Source of the DNA: Propionibacteriaceae bacterium UBA5174
GTDB taxonomy: Bacteria; Actinomycetota; Actinomycetes; Propionibacteriales; Propionibacteriaceae
Direction: 5' to 3'
Assembly: GCA_002413345.1 (NCBI GenBank)
Contig: DHWU01000054.1
Coordinates: forward strand, 10,467-64,448
Length of the DNA: 53,982 bases
The position numbers and the translations under genes were made by a program. Below are positions 8,460-16,565 of the stretch, one piece after another. Positions within the stretch are counted from its first letter, which is position 1. Each line of letters begins with the position of its first letter. A model generated the notes under the pieces. It was not told the origin of the DNA, did not search any database, and saw nothing but the letters and a program-made list of their open reading frames with translations.

Positions 8460-9074
8460 ATGGGCGAGAATCTGCCTAAAGCAGTCCGCACGCGCCGCGA
8501 TCTGCGCTGGATCACGGCTGGTCTACTCGCCATATGTCTGGGGGGATTAGGGGCCGCGCTGCTCTATGCCAATCTGAGCAGCGCGGCTCCCGTAATAGTG
8601 GTCAAACACACCGTGTTTCGCGATCAGGTGATTACCGCCGACGATTTAGGAATCACCTCACTGGCAGCTCCTCCCGGGGTGGAGACCGTGCCGGTGTCAC
8701 AGCTAGGGGACATCGTCGGCAAAGCAGCTCTCACAGATCTAGTTGAAGGCGGGCTGCTCAGCCCTCGGTCCTTCGGCGATCCTGTGGTGGCTGCTGGCGC
8801 CGTCCGGGTCGGGCTTCTGCTCGAACCCGGACGGCTGCCAAACTCCGCCTTACTCACTGGCACCGCCGTGAAACTGGTCCCAGTTGGGCGCGATGGCGGT
8901 GCGGCGCCTGGCGGCGACAGCATTCCGGCGATTCTCGCCTCGTTACCGCAAGTGCAGACCGACGGTTCCACTTTGGTTGACGTGACTGTTGCGGAGGCCT
9001 CCGGAGAGAGAGTCGCGCAGTTGGCCGCGGCTGGCCAACTCGCCCTCGTCCGACTTCCCACCGCACGACGATGA
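8460..9074 (+). CDS. SAF-domain pilus assembly protein (CpaB-like)
   Basis: A 204-residue protein with a single N-terminal membrane helix (about residues 18-38) followed by a SAF domain: VIVVKHTVFRDQVITADDLG and the EGGLLSPRSFG segment are typical. It is shorter than the usual CpaB/RcpC. In Tad systems this protein helps build the outer part of the secretion channel or contacts peptidoglycan. ATG 8460 is preceded by GTGGGGAG; an upstream in-frame GTG at 8364 would add 32 residues. The next gene overlaps by four bases. About 280 bp of non-coding sequence upstream should hold the operon promoter, but no convincing -35/-10 pair stands out. Confidence 0.75.
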   Translation: MGENLPKAVRTRRDLRWITAGLLAICLGGLGAALLYANLSSAAPVIVVKHTVFRDQVITADDLGITSLAAPPGVETVPVSQLGDIVGKAALTDLVEGGLLSPRSFGDPVVAAGAVRVGLLLEPGRLPNSALLTGTAVKLVPVGRDGGAAPGGDSIPAILASLPQVQTDGSTLVDVTVAEASGERVAQLAAAGQLALVRLPTARR

Positions 9075-9826
9075 GCGTATTTCTCCTCACCAGCGCCACG
9101 CACGCACCTGGCGTGACCACGCTCGCCGTCGCCCTGGCCGCTCATGCAACCCACTCCACCCTGCTGATCGATGCCAATCGAGAGCCAGACCAGTCAACGC
9201 TGGCCGGCTACCTTCGCGGCACCGACCCCGATGGGCGAGATTTTGGCGCGCTGCTGCAGGCCTACCGGGAGCGGCGGCCTTTGGAGTCGGTGTTGAACTC
9301 ACTGGTTCTACCGATGAGTGAACGCTGTGGCTTTCTGCCCGGTTTTGCGCACCCCGGAATGGTTTCGCTGTTTACGCCGGTATGGCCAGAACTCGGGGCG
9401 GTCTTGGAAGCGGATTCACGCACGGTGCTGGTCGATGCTGGTCGGATCAGTACCGCTGGACTGCCGACACCGCTGATTTCGGCCTGCAGCGCGGTCGCGG
9501 TCGTGACCCGCACCGCGCTGCCCGATTTGGCTGCCCTGCGGCTGTATCTACCCCAGGTGCTGGAGGCAGCTGGGCAAGAGCGCGTCGGCTTGGTATTGGT
9601 CGGCCCCGGGCGTCCCTACAACGGCAGCGAGATCCGGCGCCAGTTCGAAGTGCCCATTCTTGCCGAAATCGCTTGGCAGCCCGATGAGGCCGCCGTCTAC
9701 TCCGCAGGTGCAGCACCTGGCCGGCGTCACTTGGCAAGCAGATATCTGCGCGACGTCGGTGACTTGGCCAGAGTGCTGGCCGAACGCGACACCGATCGAC
9801 AGTCCCTGATCGGAGTCCGGCGATGA
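9071..9826 (+). CDS. CpaE/ParA-like protein with a degenerate P-loop
   Basis: A 251-residue MinD/ParA-fold protein in the position of CpaE (TadZ), which localises the Tad machine. The N-terminal strand and loop read MSVFLLTSATHAPGVTTLA: the place of the deviant Walker A motif is kept, but the signature lysines are absent, so ATP binding is doubtful. LLIDANRE and VLVDAGR match the switch and Walker B positions. It overlaps the genes on both sides by four bases (ATGA), so it is translated with cpaB and cpaF. Loss of the nucleotide site also occurs in some TadZ-like proteins. Confidence 0.7.
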   Translation: MSVFLLTSATHAPGVTTLAVALAAHATHSTLLIDANREPDQSTLAGYLRGTDPDGRDFGALLQAYRERRPLESVLNSLVLPMSERCGFLPGFAHPGMVSLFTPVWPELGAVLEADSRTVLVDAGRISTAGLPTPLISACSAVAVVTRTALPDLAALRLYLPQVLEAAGQERVGLVLVGPGRPYNGSEIRRQFEVPILAEIAWQPDEAAVYSAGAAPGRRHLASRYLRDVGDLARVLAERDTDRQSLIGVRR

Positions 9827-10365
9827 GTCGGTTGGCCGATCTCGGCCTGTTTGTGCAGGACCAGGAGTTCAAGCCCAGCCACACTCGCGAAGAGGTGACT
9901 CGCGCCACGTCCGCAGATCCGGAACTCGATTGGCCTTTGGTGGTAACTCTGCGCCGCAAGGCCTCAGAACTGATCACTCAAGCGTCCGCAGCGACCAATC
10001 CGCTTTCGGATGCTGATCGTCGGCTACTCGGCCGTTCGATCATTCGCCGAGTCGTCCGTGATTACGCCGAGACGCTATCGGCTACCGGCGAAGCACTCTG
10101 GCCGGTAGAAGTGGAGTACGCCTGCGCGCAGGCAGTAGAGAACGCGGTCTTCGGCTATGGCCGTCTGCAACCGCTCTTCGAAATACCTAACGCGGAGAAC
10201 ATCGAGATTCATGGCTATGACTCGGTGGTAGTCCAGTTCGGTGACGGCCACCGCGAGTCACGTCCCTCGGTGGCCGACAGTGACGACGAACTGGTTGAAG
10301 CAATTCGTTTTCTCGGCGAATCGGTCAGTCCGGCTCGCCCGTTCGACGATACCCATCCAATGCTT

Positions 10366-10372
10366 ACCCTGG
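10366..10372 (+). repeat. Left junction core ACCCTGG
   Basis: Left copy of the 7-bp direct repeat bounding the island. It encodes Thr-Leu plus the first base of the next codon in cpaF. It may be the crossover overlap of a tyrosine recombinase or a target-site duplication. Confidence 0.8.
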
Positions 10373-10375
10373 GCT

Positions 10376-10389
10376 GTTTGCGTATCTGG
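10376..10389 (+). repeat. Left terminal inverted repeat
   Basis: GTTTGCGTATCTGG, three bases inside the left junction. It matches 13 of 14 bases of the complement of 30575-30588. Likely a binding site for the element's recombinase or transposase. Confidence 0.7.
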
Positions 10390-10422
10390 GTGACTAGCTC
10401 GGATGCAGGCGACCCAGCCGTG

Positions 10423-10461
10423 CTTCCCCTTCAGACTGGCTCCGCTTCCCCTCGCTCATGG
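10423..10461 (+). repeat. Paired TTCCCC direct repeats, left end
   Basis: CTTCCCCTTCAGACTGG (10423-10439) and CTTCCCCTCGCTCATGG (10445-10461), offset by 22 bp. A similar pair with the same 22-bp offset and orientation lies at 30529-30566. This resembles arm-type sites. Confidence 0.55.
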
Positions 10462-10669
10462 CGCTACCCGCAGCGTCTATCGAGACCCGGTAACCGCGAA
10501 AGCCAACTCTCATCCTTAACTAAGAACTTCATCTCAACTTCTGTGGTTCGGCGTGTTGCGCGCGATCTTGTATGCAATAGTTGGCGCACAAACACCGGCT
10601 CCTCTCTCGACTACCGGCTTCTGGCCACCAGTCGTGCATGAGCCGGTTCTCTTGTCTTGAGGCGGATCG

Positions 10670-11647
10670 GTGAAGTACGCGAAGCCCCATCTGAACTACC
10701 AAGAGCAACTCAAGTTGCTGGCCTCACGCGGCATGGTGATCGGCGACGAGGCCGCTGCCGTCGCGGCATTGAAGCGAATCGGCTACTACCGACTGTCGGC
10801 CTACACCTACGTGTTTCGCCCGCCACTCGATCCCGATGATGTGACCACCGCCCGCCGCGAGGACACCTTCAGCCCGGGGACCACACTCACCGACGCAGTC
10901 GCCCTACACGACTTCGACCACCGCTTCCGCCGAACCTTGCTCGACGGCCTTCAGCAGGTGGAAGTCGGCATCAGGGTCAAAGTCTCCTACCGCCTGGGAA
11001 TGAAGTCCCCCTTCGGTCATCTCAGCCAAGAACACCTTGACCCTTATCGGTGTGCTGCCCCTCAGACGAGGCCCACATCAACCTGTGGCACGGCCTTCGA
11101 AGCATGGGCCGAGGAATATCAAACACTTCAGCGCAAGGCGGCCAACGAGGACTACGTGAAGCACTTCGCCGAGCACTACGACGGCGAGATTCCCGTCTGG
11201 ACAGCGTGCGAGTTCATGACCATGGGTTGCCTGCTCGGCCTGTACCACCTGATGACCAAGACCGACCGCAAGCGGATCGCCGAAGACCTCGGAGTGAAGG
11301 ACCCGCAGGTGTTGGAGGGCTGGCTTCGAGCGCTGAACGTTGCCCGCAATCACTGTGCCCACAACTCGCGCATCTGGAACCGAAGCACTGTCTACCCTCC
11401 AGACAAGATCAACCCGCGCATCGTGGGCGGTGAGCTGCACCACTTGGCCAACGCCGACCCACACAAGGTGTACTTCCTGGCGGCGGTCATTGGCTACCTG
11501 TTGCGACAGGTTCACTCGGACACCCGCTGGCATTCGGACCTGAGAACCACCATGTCGAAGTTCCCTTCCAGCCAGGGGCTCACGCCACAGGACAGCATGG
11601 GGTTTGTGGAGGACTGGAAGACGCTAGCTCTGTGGCAGGTGCGGTGA
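10670..11647 (+). CDS. Abi_2 (AbiD/AbiF-like) abortive-infection protein
   Basis: A 325-residue soluble protein of the Abi_2 family. The N-terminal family signature includes LKRIGYYRLSAYTYVFR and HDFDHRFRRTLLDGLQQVEVGIR. The motif R-N-H-C-A-H at residues 226-231 is the R-N-x3-H signature of HEPN RNases, so an RNA-cleaving abortive mechanism is likely from family knowledge. GTG 10670 is preceded by TTGAGGCGG. It is the first gene after the left junction, reads inward, and probably has its own promoter in the 10462-10669 stretch. Some AbiF relatives work with a small RNA encoded upstream; none could be recognised here. Confidence 0.85.
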   Translation: MKYAKPHLNYQEQLKLLASRGMVIGDEAAAVAALKRIGYYRLSAYTYVFRPPLDPDDVTTARREDTFSPGTTLTDAVALHDFDHRFRRTLLDGLQQVEVGIRVKVSYRLGMKSPFGHLSQEHLDPYRCAAPQTRPTSTCGTAFEAWAEEYQTLQRKAANEDYVKHFAEHYDGEIPVWTACEFMTMGCLLGLYHLMTKTDRKRIAEDLGVKDPQVLEGWLRALNVARNHCAHNSRIWNRSTVYPPDKINPRIVGGELHHLANADPHKVYFLAAVIGYLLRQVHSDTRWHSDLRTTMSKFPSSQGLTPQDSMGFVEDWKTLALWQVR

Positions 11648-11949
11648 CCGTGAGCACCCCACCGCAACGACAGCGGGCCACCTCACGGCTGGGCTGCGCC
11701 CCCAACGCTTCGGGACGTGGCCGAGGGCACGTAGCATTGACCTGCGGCAGCCCCAGGGCAGCGCCTCTTGCGGCTTCCCGCACAAAGGACGAAGATGGAT
11801 GTTTTCGAGAGGTGCCGTAACACATCAAGCTGCTGTCCCAGGCGAGATGCAGCCATATCGTGAGTCGGTCCGCTGGGTCCGAGTGGCGCTGTGGTTTGCT
11901 GGGGCATGGCGGAGATTCGACTGATGGCCAGCCTGGAGGAGTGGGCATA
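11648..11949. other. Non-coding stretch, 302 bp
   Basis: No frame here has a ribosome-binding site or recognisable protein. The open frames on either strand are arginine/proline-rich shadows of GC-rich DNA. A GGAGG at 11935-11939 belongs to the next gene. No clear terminator or repeat was seen. Confidence 0.5.
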
Positions 11950-12294
11950 GTGACCGCATTGGCTACGCGAGAAGCGAACACGACTCTCGACGCGCGAGCG
12001 GAGCGGGTCATCAAGGACCTCAGACTCATCATCGAACTGAGGGACTGGGTCGATGAGCGCCTCACAGTCGCCCCTGACCTCTCTTCACTGCACCCCAACC
12101 TGACCGCAGCTGCCATCGAAAGCAACCGCGATGACCTGACGCGGTGGCGAGCGATGTTCACTGAGTCCCTTGAGGATTACCAGGAGTTGCTCGACATGTC
12201 TCCTGCCGAATGGGTGTCACTGCACAAGGCCGACATCGTCGGGCTAGAGGGCATGATCCGTCAGGCAACGTCTGGCATCATCGCCTGGGTCTAG
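11950..12294 (+). CDS. Small helical protein of unknown function
   Basis: A 114-residue, mostly helical acidic protein with no membrane segment, containing ERVIKDLRLIIELRDWVDER and a C-terminal helix EGMIRQATSGIIAWV. GTG 11950 has GGAGG ten bases upstream, which makes it better than the upstream in-frame codons. It ends 17 bp inside the convergent gene on the minus strand. I do not recognise a family. The small size and cargo position suit an accessory or antitoxin-like role, but nothing in the sequence proves one. Confidence 0.6.
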   Translation: MTALATREANTTLDARAERVIKDLRLIIELRDWVDERLTVAPDLSSLHPNLTAAAIESNRDDLTRWRAMFTESLEDYQELLDMSPAEWVSLHKADIVGLEGMIRQATSGIIAWV

Positions 12295-12886
12295 GTACGC
12301 GCGAATCCTTTGTTGGTGACTGAGGGGGCTGTTCCACGGCGTTTGAGGTCACTTCGATCATCCGGTCAACGCCCTGCGGGGTGCGTTCCACGGCTCTCTT
12401 GACCTTCGGGCGCGCGCTCTTCAACTCCGGGGGTTCAGGTGTTCCCTCGGCGTTGAGCCCATCCGGCCCCACGCCGATCTTGCTGCCAGGCGCGATTGCC
12501 CACGTCACCATAGGTGTCAGTGCAAGCAGGCCGAAGAGAGCTAGGGCGACCGGGAGTCCGACTAACGGGCTCGGACTCTCCTTGATCTCGGTCCTGGACT
12601 CCTCAACCCCGGCCTTTGTGACCGTCGTGGTTGTGGTCGACTCCGGTGGGTAGCCTAGGTGGCAAGCCCACGTAACCCCCGCCGCGACGAACAGCAACGC
12701 TGCGAGCACTGCCAGCCCCCATGCAACGCGGAAGCGGAGCCTGGCCTGAAGCCGTTTCCAGTCATCTGCGGTCAGATCGGGGTCGAATGCCTTTGGTTTG
12801 GGGGCGGGTGATGTAGGTGCGGGGGCTTTCGGCGGTGCGGCCAGGACCGGCGTTGCAGCCGTTTCCTTGCGCGAGCCTTTGCCCAT
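12278..12886 (-). CDS. Two-helix membrane protein, unknown
   Basis: A 202-residue protein with a Pro/Ala/Lys-rich N-terminus, two membrane helices (about residues 52-75 and 108-132) separated by a Thr-rich loop (PPESTTTTTVTKAG), and a charged C-terminal tail. It follows the 12900-13247 gene by 13 bp on the same strand, so they form a pair. Convergent overlap with the plus-strand gene ending at 12294. No enzymatic motif. Membrane proteins of this size are common partners of sensor genes in defence cassettes, but the role here is unknown. Confidence 0.65.
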   Translation of the reverse strand: MGKGSRKETAATPVLAAPPKAPAPTSPAPKPKAFDPDLTADDWKRLQARLRFRVAWGLAVLAALLFVAAGVTWACHLGYPPESTTTTTVTKAGVEESRTEIKESPSPLVGLPVALALFGLLALTPMVTWAIAPGSKIGVGPDGLNAEGTPEPPELKSARPKVKRAVERTPQGVDRMIEVTSNAVEQPPQSPTKDSRVPRPRR

Positions 12887-12899
12887 GCCACCTGCCCGT

Positions 12900-13247
12900 C
12901 TATTCAGAGTCCAAGAAGTCCAAGGAGGTCACCAACACGGAGTAGGCGTCGTTACGACGGCGCTTCTTGTGCTTCCGGCTGACTTTGCCGTCAGCGCCCC
13001 TCCGGGTGGTGGCTCGGATAACTTCGCGGTATGCCCTAGAGGCGTTGTCCGGGACGTGCCATTGGGGGCTGGTGCGAGGCAGGCAAAAGGTCAACTGCAT
13101 GACGGTCACCTCGACCGCAGTTCTGATGCGGGCAGATGCGGGCCGCTGAGACTCTCCGACCTTTCGGTATCGCCTATGAGCATTCAACATTCGCTCGGCG
13201 CACCCGAGGGTTACCCGGTCACTAATCTCTGGAAGCCGGCCTTTCAT
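12900..13247 (-). CDS. Small basic protein of unknown function
   Basis: A 115-residue, strongly basic protein starting MKGRLPEISDRVTLGCAERM, with RRGADGKVSRKHKKRRRND near the C-terminus, which suggests nucleic-acid binding. ATG 13247 was chosen because AAAGG stands eight bases upstream; a much longer frame to 13466 starts in poor sequence. It precedes the two-helix membrane protein by 13 bp. I do not recognise a family. Confidence 0.55.
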   Translation of the reverse strand: MKGRLPEISDRVTLGCAERMLNAHRRYRKVGESQRPASARIRTAVEVTVMQLTFCLPRTSPQWHVPDNASRAYREVIRATTRRGADGKVSRKHKKRRRNDAYSVLVTSLDFLDSE

Positions 13248-13685
13248 GCGTGTTGCCTTTCGTGAATCAGGGTCTTTCCCGCACAGTGCGGTCACAGTAG
13301 CAGGCGTGTTACCACGAGCTGATGCTCTGCGCTGCATCGGAGATCGGGTTTGAGCCGTCCCGTTATACCTGGCTGTGCCCCCCGGACGCCGCTCACTAGC
13401 TAGCCCCAGCAAAGACCAAGGGGCAGGACGCGCCGAAGAAGCCGAATGCCCACACGGCTGGTTCAAAGCTCCATCTCCTCTCGGTCCACGGCAGGCGGCT
13501 GCTCTTGGTTGACACTTCTATCCTGCCGCAGGGTATTTTCGCGGATTTTCACCGGACTGTGGTCGGCGCGCCTCCACCAGGTGTTCGAGGTCGCTCTGCC
13601 GCGTGTCACAGTGATGACGAGGGCAGATCCCGCTAGCCTGAATCACAGGTTTATTCTTGATTTTCTCCGAACTTTGGAGGCCGTC
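13248..13685. promoter_or_regulatory. 438-bp divergent intergenic region
   Basis: The region separates a leftward pair (start 13247) from a rightward zinc-finger gene (start 13686). TTGACA at 13509-13514 followed by TATTTT at 13534-13539 (spacing 19) is a possible rightward promoter about 150 bp before the start. GGAGG at 13676-13680 is the ribosome-binding site of the zinc-finger gene. The rest shows no convincing gene. Confidence 0.35.
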
Positions 13686-14114
13686 ATGGCGCAACGTCCC
13701 GTCAGGTTGATGACAAGTGAGGACTCCGAGGCCTTGGTCGCGCACTGCCCGCGACCTGCCTGCCGCAAGGAAGTGCGGCAGATCGTGGGGCGTGGAAGGC
13801 CCAAGACCTACTGCTCCGAAGAGTGCCGTCGTCTAGCCGAAGCCGAGTTGCGCAGGCTGGACCTCCGGTTGCGGCACTACTCCTCGGTGGTTGAACAGGT
13901 ACGTATCGACATCGCCTCCTACCAGCGCAGCGGTGCAGATCGGGATGGCGCTGACCCTCGCGGAGAACTGCGGCTGGCCGAAGACGCTCTCGCGCGCGCC
14001 GAGAGCGCGTTGGAGTTCCTGGAGGGCGACGAGAGCCCGACCGTTCGGGCACTGAGGCGACTCTGTGAGACCGTTCAACCGGTCGTACGCGGTCCTGCGC
14101 GCGAGGCAGGCTAG
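13686..14114 (+). CDS. Small zinc-finger and coiled-coil protein
   Basis: A 142-residue protein. Residues 18-50 hold a four-cysteine cluster: CPRPAC, then RGRPKTYCSEECRR, a treble-clef-like pattern seen in many short actinobacterial proteins with a YCSxxCR motif. A long charged helix (residues 45-125) follows and is probably coiled-coil. GGAGG lies five bases before ATG 13686. DNA or RNA binding is a reasonable inference. It is read in the same direction as the cassette that begins 210 bp downstream and might regulate it, but the gap makes a shared transcript uncertain. Confidence 0.65.
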   Translation: MAQRPVRLMTSEDSEALVAHCPRPACRKEVRQIVGRGRPKTYCSEECRRLAEAELRRLDLRLRHYSSVVEQVRIDIASYQRSGADRDGADPRGELRLAEDALARAESALEFLEGDESPTVRALRRLCETVQPVVRGPAREAG

Positions 14115-14324
14115 CGGTAGCGAGTGCATTGTGGAGCTTTCTGCAGTGTGATCCAGATGTGTGCGCGCGGGGCGCTTCAGGCTTCGGTCTCACCGGGCGA
14201 TAGGCCCCTGGGCCGATTGGGTGCCTGTTGAATAGCGCTTCACCAAATCTCTTCGCCACGCAACCCGACGGTTTCCCCTTCAGGTTGCGCCGTGCCGCCG
14301 GGCCAGCGAGGTAGCGTGCCACTC

Positions 14325-14843
14325 ATGAGCGCACCCTCCGGGTCCGTCGCGGTCCAACGCACCAGGCAAGAGTCTGGTGAGCTGACCGCTTGGATGGAGA
14401 AGTACAGCCGTGGGCTCTTCGAGGCGGCAGCTGGGATCTCCAAACTGTCCACCTCCAAGCCTGACCCAGACCGACAGGGCATCGACATCCTGGTGGGCTA
14501 CCGCACGACAAGCCTGGCGGTGCAGTTGAAGTCCACCTACTCCCGCAAGTTCAACCGCAAGGGGCAGTTCCAGTTCCCGGTTGAGCAGAGTTGGGTGGAC
14601 TCCTGGCAAGGGCTCACCATTCCTCCACGGATGGTCGTCTACCTGCTTGGCCCAGACCCGGAAGAGTGGTGCGAACCACGCACAGATGGCGAGCTGCATC
14701 GGACAAAGGCTTACTGGGCGACCTTGGACCGATCCGTGTCGGTACCGAGCGTCACAATCGACCGAAAGAACAGGTTCACACCGGATACGCTCACCGCGTG
14801 GGGCGCCGAAATTGAGGCCGGAATGGGGGTGCGTCATGAGTGA
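14325..14843 (+). CDS. DUF4365-like putative nuclease
   Basis: A 172-residue protein with a restriction-endonuclease-like core: GIDILV (Asp54) followed by AVQLKST (Gln67, Lys69), a D-(E/Q)xK arrangement as in DUF4365 and other PD-(D/E)xK proteins, and later RMVVYLLGPDPEEW. The family is often found in defence loci. ATG 14325 was chosen; the frame is open further upstream to 14292 without a better site. Its last eight bases overlap the start of the next gene, so translation is coupled. It is the first gene of a three-gene cassette ending at 16561. Nuclease activity is inferred from the motif only. Confidence 0.7.
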   Translation: MSAPSGSVAVQRTRQESGELTAWMEKYSRGLFEAAAGISKLSTSKPDPDRQGIDILVGYRTTSLAVQLKSTYSRKFNRKGQFQFPVEQSWVDSWQGLTIPPRMVVYLLGPDPEEWCEPRTDGELHRTKAYWATLDRSVSVPSVTIDRKNRFTPDTLTAWGAEIEAGMGVRHE

Positions 14844-15975
14844 GACAACCCACGACGACCTCGTTGCCTACCTGGAGCGAGCAGGCTGGACCCAGGACCC
14901 ACCTGGCGCGTATGGCTCGCTGTGGAGGATCGGGCAATCCGAGCCGGTAGGAATCACCCACTCTCTCGACAGCGCCTCGCCCGACTGGACCGACACCATT
15001 GGCCGGATCGCCCGCGCTGCGCACCGCTCATTCCCGGAAGTTCACCACGACCTTCAGATGCTCTGGCGCGATGAGATCGAGTTCGCGGCGACAGGGGTCG
15101 ACGGAGGCATCGGGCTTGACGCCGGGGCAGCGTTGTTCGAGATGGCTCGGCGGGCCGTTTGGAACACGACAGCTGCCGCGTTCAGCCCTAGAGCGGCATT
15201 CCGAGGCAGCTACCCAAAGCCGACCCGCCAGGTTGTGGAAAGGGTGACGTTCGGGCACACCAAGGTGGGCTCTTACGCCGTGCCGGTCAGATACCCCGAG
15301 GACCGCACGCTGACTGATGAAGCTAGCGACGCCGCCGACATGATCGAGGAAGTTCCCGAGAACAGCGAGTCGCTTCAACGGCGCGCAAGCCGCACGTTGA
15401 TGCAGGCCCTGGTGTTCGTGTCGTCCGAGATTGTGGAGCCCGCCAGGGAGCCGTCACACCAGGTGCTCCTTGCCGGGGTGCATGCGGGTGTGACGTTGGA
15501 ACTGGTTACCGCGTTGCGCGACTTCCTGAAGCACGATGACGGGCTTGGCTCGCTCCGCAGCTCTGCACACTGGGCAGCCCTCATCCGCGAGCCAAACGTG
15601 AAGCCAAGTGTCGTCATTGAAGGGGAGGCCACCCCAGTTCTTCAGATGGCCCGCGACGGGCTGGCCAAGATGCGTCCCGAGGATCGAGAGGTCATCGCCG
15701 GTCCGCTTGTCGGAGTTGTGAACGTCGACCCGGATGCTGATCGGACTGCGGGTGTTCCTGCTGTCGTTCAAATCCAGACCATCCGCCACGGCCGATCCTG
15801 CAAGGTTCAGGTCAAGACCTTCGCCGACCAGTGGCACTCGATCAGCGAGTGGCTGCACAGTGGCGAAGTGGTCGTGGCCAGCGGGTCGGTCATCACAGCG
15901 GGCGGCATGCTCATGATGCGGGACCCGTCGCGCCTCAACCCGATTGGCCAGGTGATCCTCCCTGGCACCGAGTGA
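14836..15975 (+). CDS. 379-residue cassette protein of unknown function
   Basis: Starts MSETTHDDLVAYLERAGW, inside the end of the nuclease-like gene. No membrane segment. The N-terminal third looks like a compact alpha/beta domain (LWRIGQSEPVGIT), the middle is helical, and the C-terminal third (GPLVGVVNVDPDADR, then VQVKTFADQWHSISEWLHSG and VVASGSVITAGGMLMMRD) has the short alternating strands of an OB- or barrel-like domain. I do not recognise the family. Its position between a nuclease-like and a protease-like gene suggests it is the sensor or scaffold of the cassette. That is inference from gene order. Confidence 0.7.
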   Translation: MSETTHDDLVAYLERAGWTQDPPGAYGSLWRIGQSEPVGITHSLDSASPDWTDTIGRIARAAHRSFPEVHHDLQMLWRDEIEFAATGVDGGIGLDAGAALFEMARRAVWNTTAAAFSPRAAFRGSYPKPTRQVVERVTFGHTKVGSYAVPVRYPEDRTLTDEASDAADMIEEVPENSESLQRRASRTLMQALVFVSSEIVEPAREPSHQVLLAGVHAGVTLELVTALRDFLKHDDGLGSLRSSAHWAALIREPNVKPSVVIEGEATPVLQMARDGLAKMRPEDREVIAGPLVGVVNVDPDADRTAGVPAVVQIQTIRHGRSCKVQVKTFADQWHSISEWLHSGEVVVASGSVITAGGMLMMRDPSRLNPIGQVILPGTE

Positions 15976-15985
15976 TACTGCGGCC

Positions 15986-16561
15986 GTGAGCAACGCCCCA
16001 CGGGTCCGCGTTGCGGTGGTTCACGGCGGCGACAACGACTCCCTCAACCTTATTGAGGCCCTGAAAGAGCTGTCTGGTATCGACCTGCACGTCACGGACG
16101 GGAAGCACTGCGGGACGGCCATCGCTCGGTCGTCGTTGCAGGACGAGTGCGAAATCCTGATGATCTGCGGCCACGGGTACCGCGACGGCCAGAGGTGGTG
16201 CATGGGCGGGTTCGAGCGTGGCTGGCTCACCCCAGCTCACTTCCCCCAGCCGTTTCCGGCCAAGCTGGTCGTGTTCGACGCGTGTGGCGTGACCGATGAG
16301 CTGCTGAGGGACTGGCAGCAGAGCGGATACCTCGCCGCTGAGACCGTGGTGGCGTACGGTGGCGGACAACGCGCGAAGGAAGCGTCCCCCACGGTTCGGC
16401 CCAAGCAGAACCTCGTTGTCGTCCGCCTGCTCGATAGCGACGAGGTGGACGCCGCCAACTGCTCGGCGAGCGTCCTACGCAGGCTACTCAAAGACTGCAT
16501 CGAGGAAGAGCGGTCGAATCGCTCCGTGTACCGCTTGTTCCCCGAAGAGCCGCCCGCGTGA
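15986..16561 (+). CDS. Small caspase/CHAT-like protease
   Basis: A 191-residue single-domain protein with the hallmarks of the caspase/CHAT clan. A strand ends in MICGHGYRDG with the catalytic-type His63-Gly pair, and a later strand ends in LVVFDACGV with Cys100, as in the HG...DAC pattern of bacterial CHAT and metacaspase-like peptidases. The third strand VVAYGGG follows. It lies ten bases after the 379-residue protein, so the three genes form one operon. CHAT proteases act as effectors in several bacterial defence systems by cutting a partner. The substrate here is unknown; the 379-residue neighbour is a candidate. GTG 15986 start. Confidence 0.72.
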   Translation: MSNAPRVRVAVVHGGDNDSLNLIEALKELSGIDLHVTDGKHCGTAIARSSLQDECEILMICGHGYRDGQRWCMGGFERGWLTPAHFPQPFPAKLVVFDACGVTDELLRDWQQSGYLAAETVVAYGGGQRAKEASPTVRPKQNLVVVRLLDSDEVDAANCSASVLRRLLKDCIEEERSNRSVYRLFPEEPPA

Positions 16562-16565
16562 CCTG

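Larger units (their letters stand above)
9823..10641 (+). pseudogene. cpaF: cpaF (tadA) 5' part, interrupted by island
   Basis: Residues 1-181 are the N-terminal domain of a CpaF/TadA secretion ATPase (for example EVEYACAQAVENAVFGYGRLQPLF and RPFDDTHPMLTL). At 10366-10372 the frame enters the island and reads about 90 unrelated residues before the stop at 10641. The missing ATPase domain is encoded at 30617-31456. Joining codon 181 to ACC at 30617 restores one 460-residue frame, and the joined text P-M-L-T-L-A-L-G-D-R-F-R-L-H-A has the spacing normal for CpaF. As it stands, the pilus motor cannot be made as one chain. Confidence 0.88.

Noticed and set aside
11580..12161. 193-residue minus-strand frame near the Abi gene
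   Set aside because: Covers the end of Abi_2 and the start of another plus-strand gene with good starts; Ser/Arg/Pro-rich shadow.
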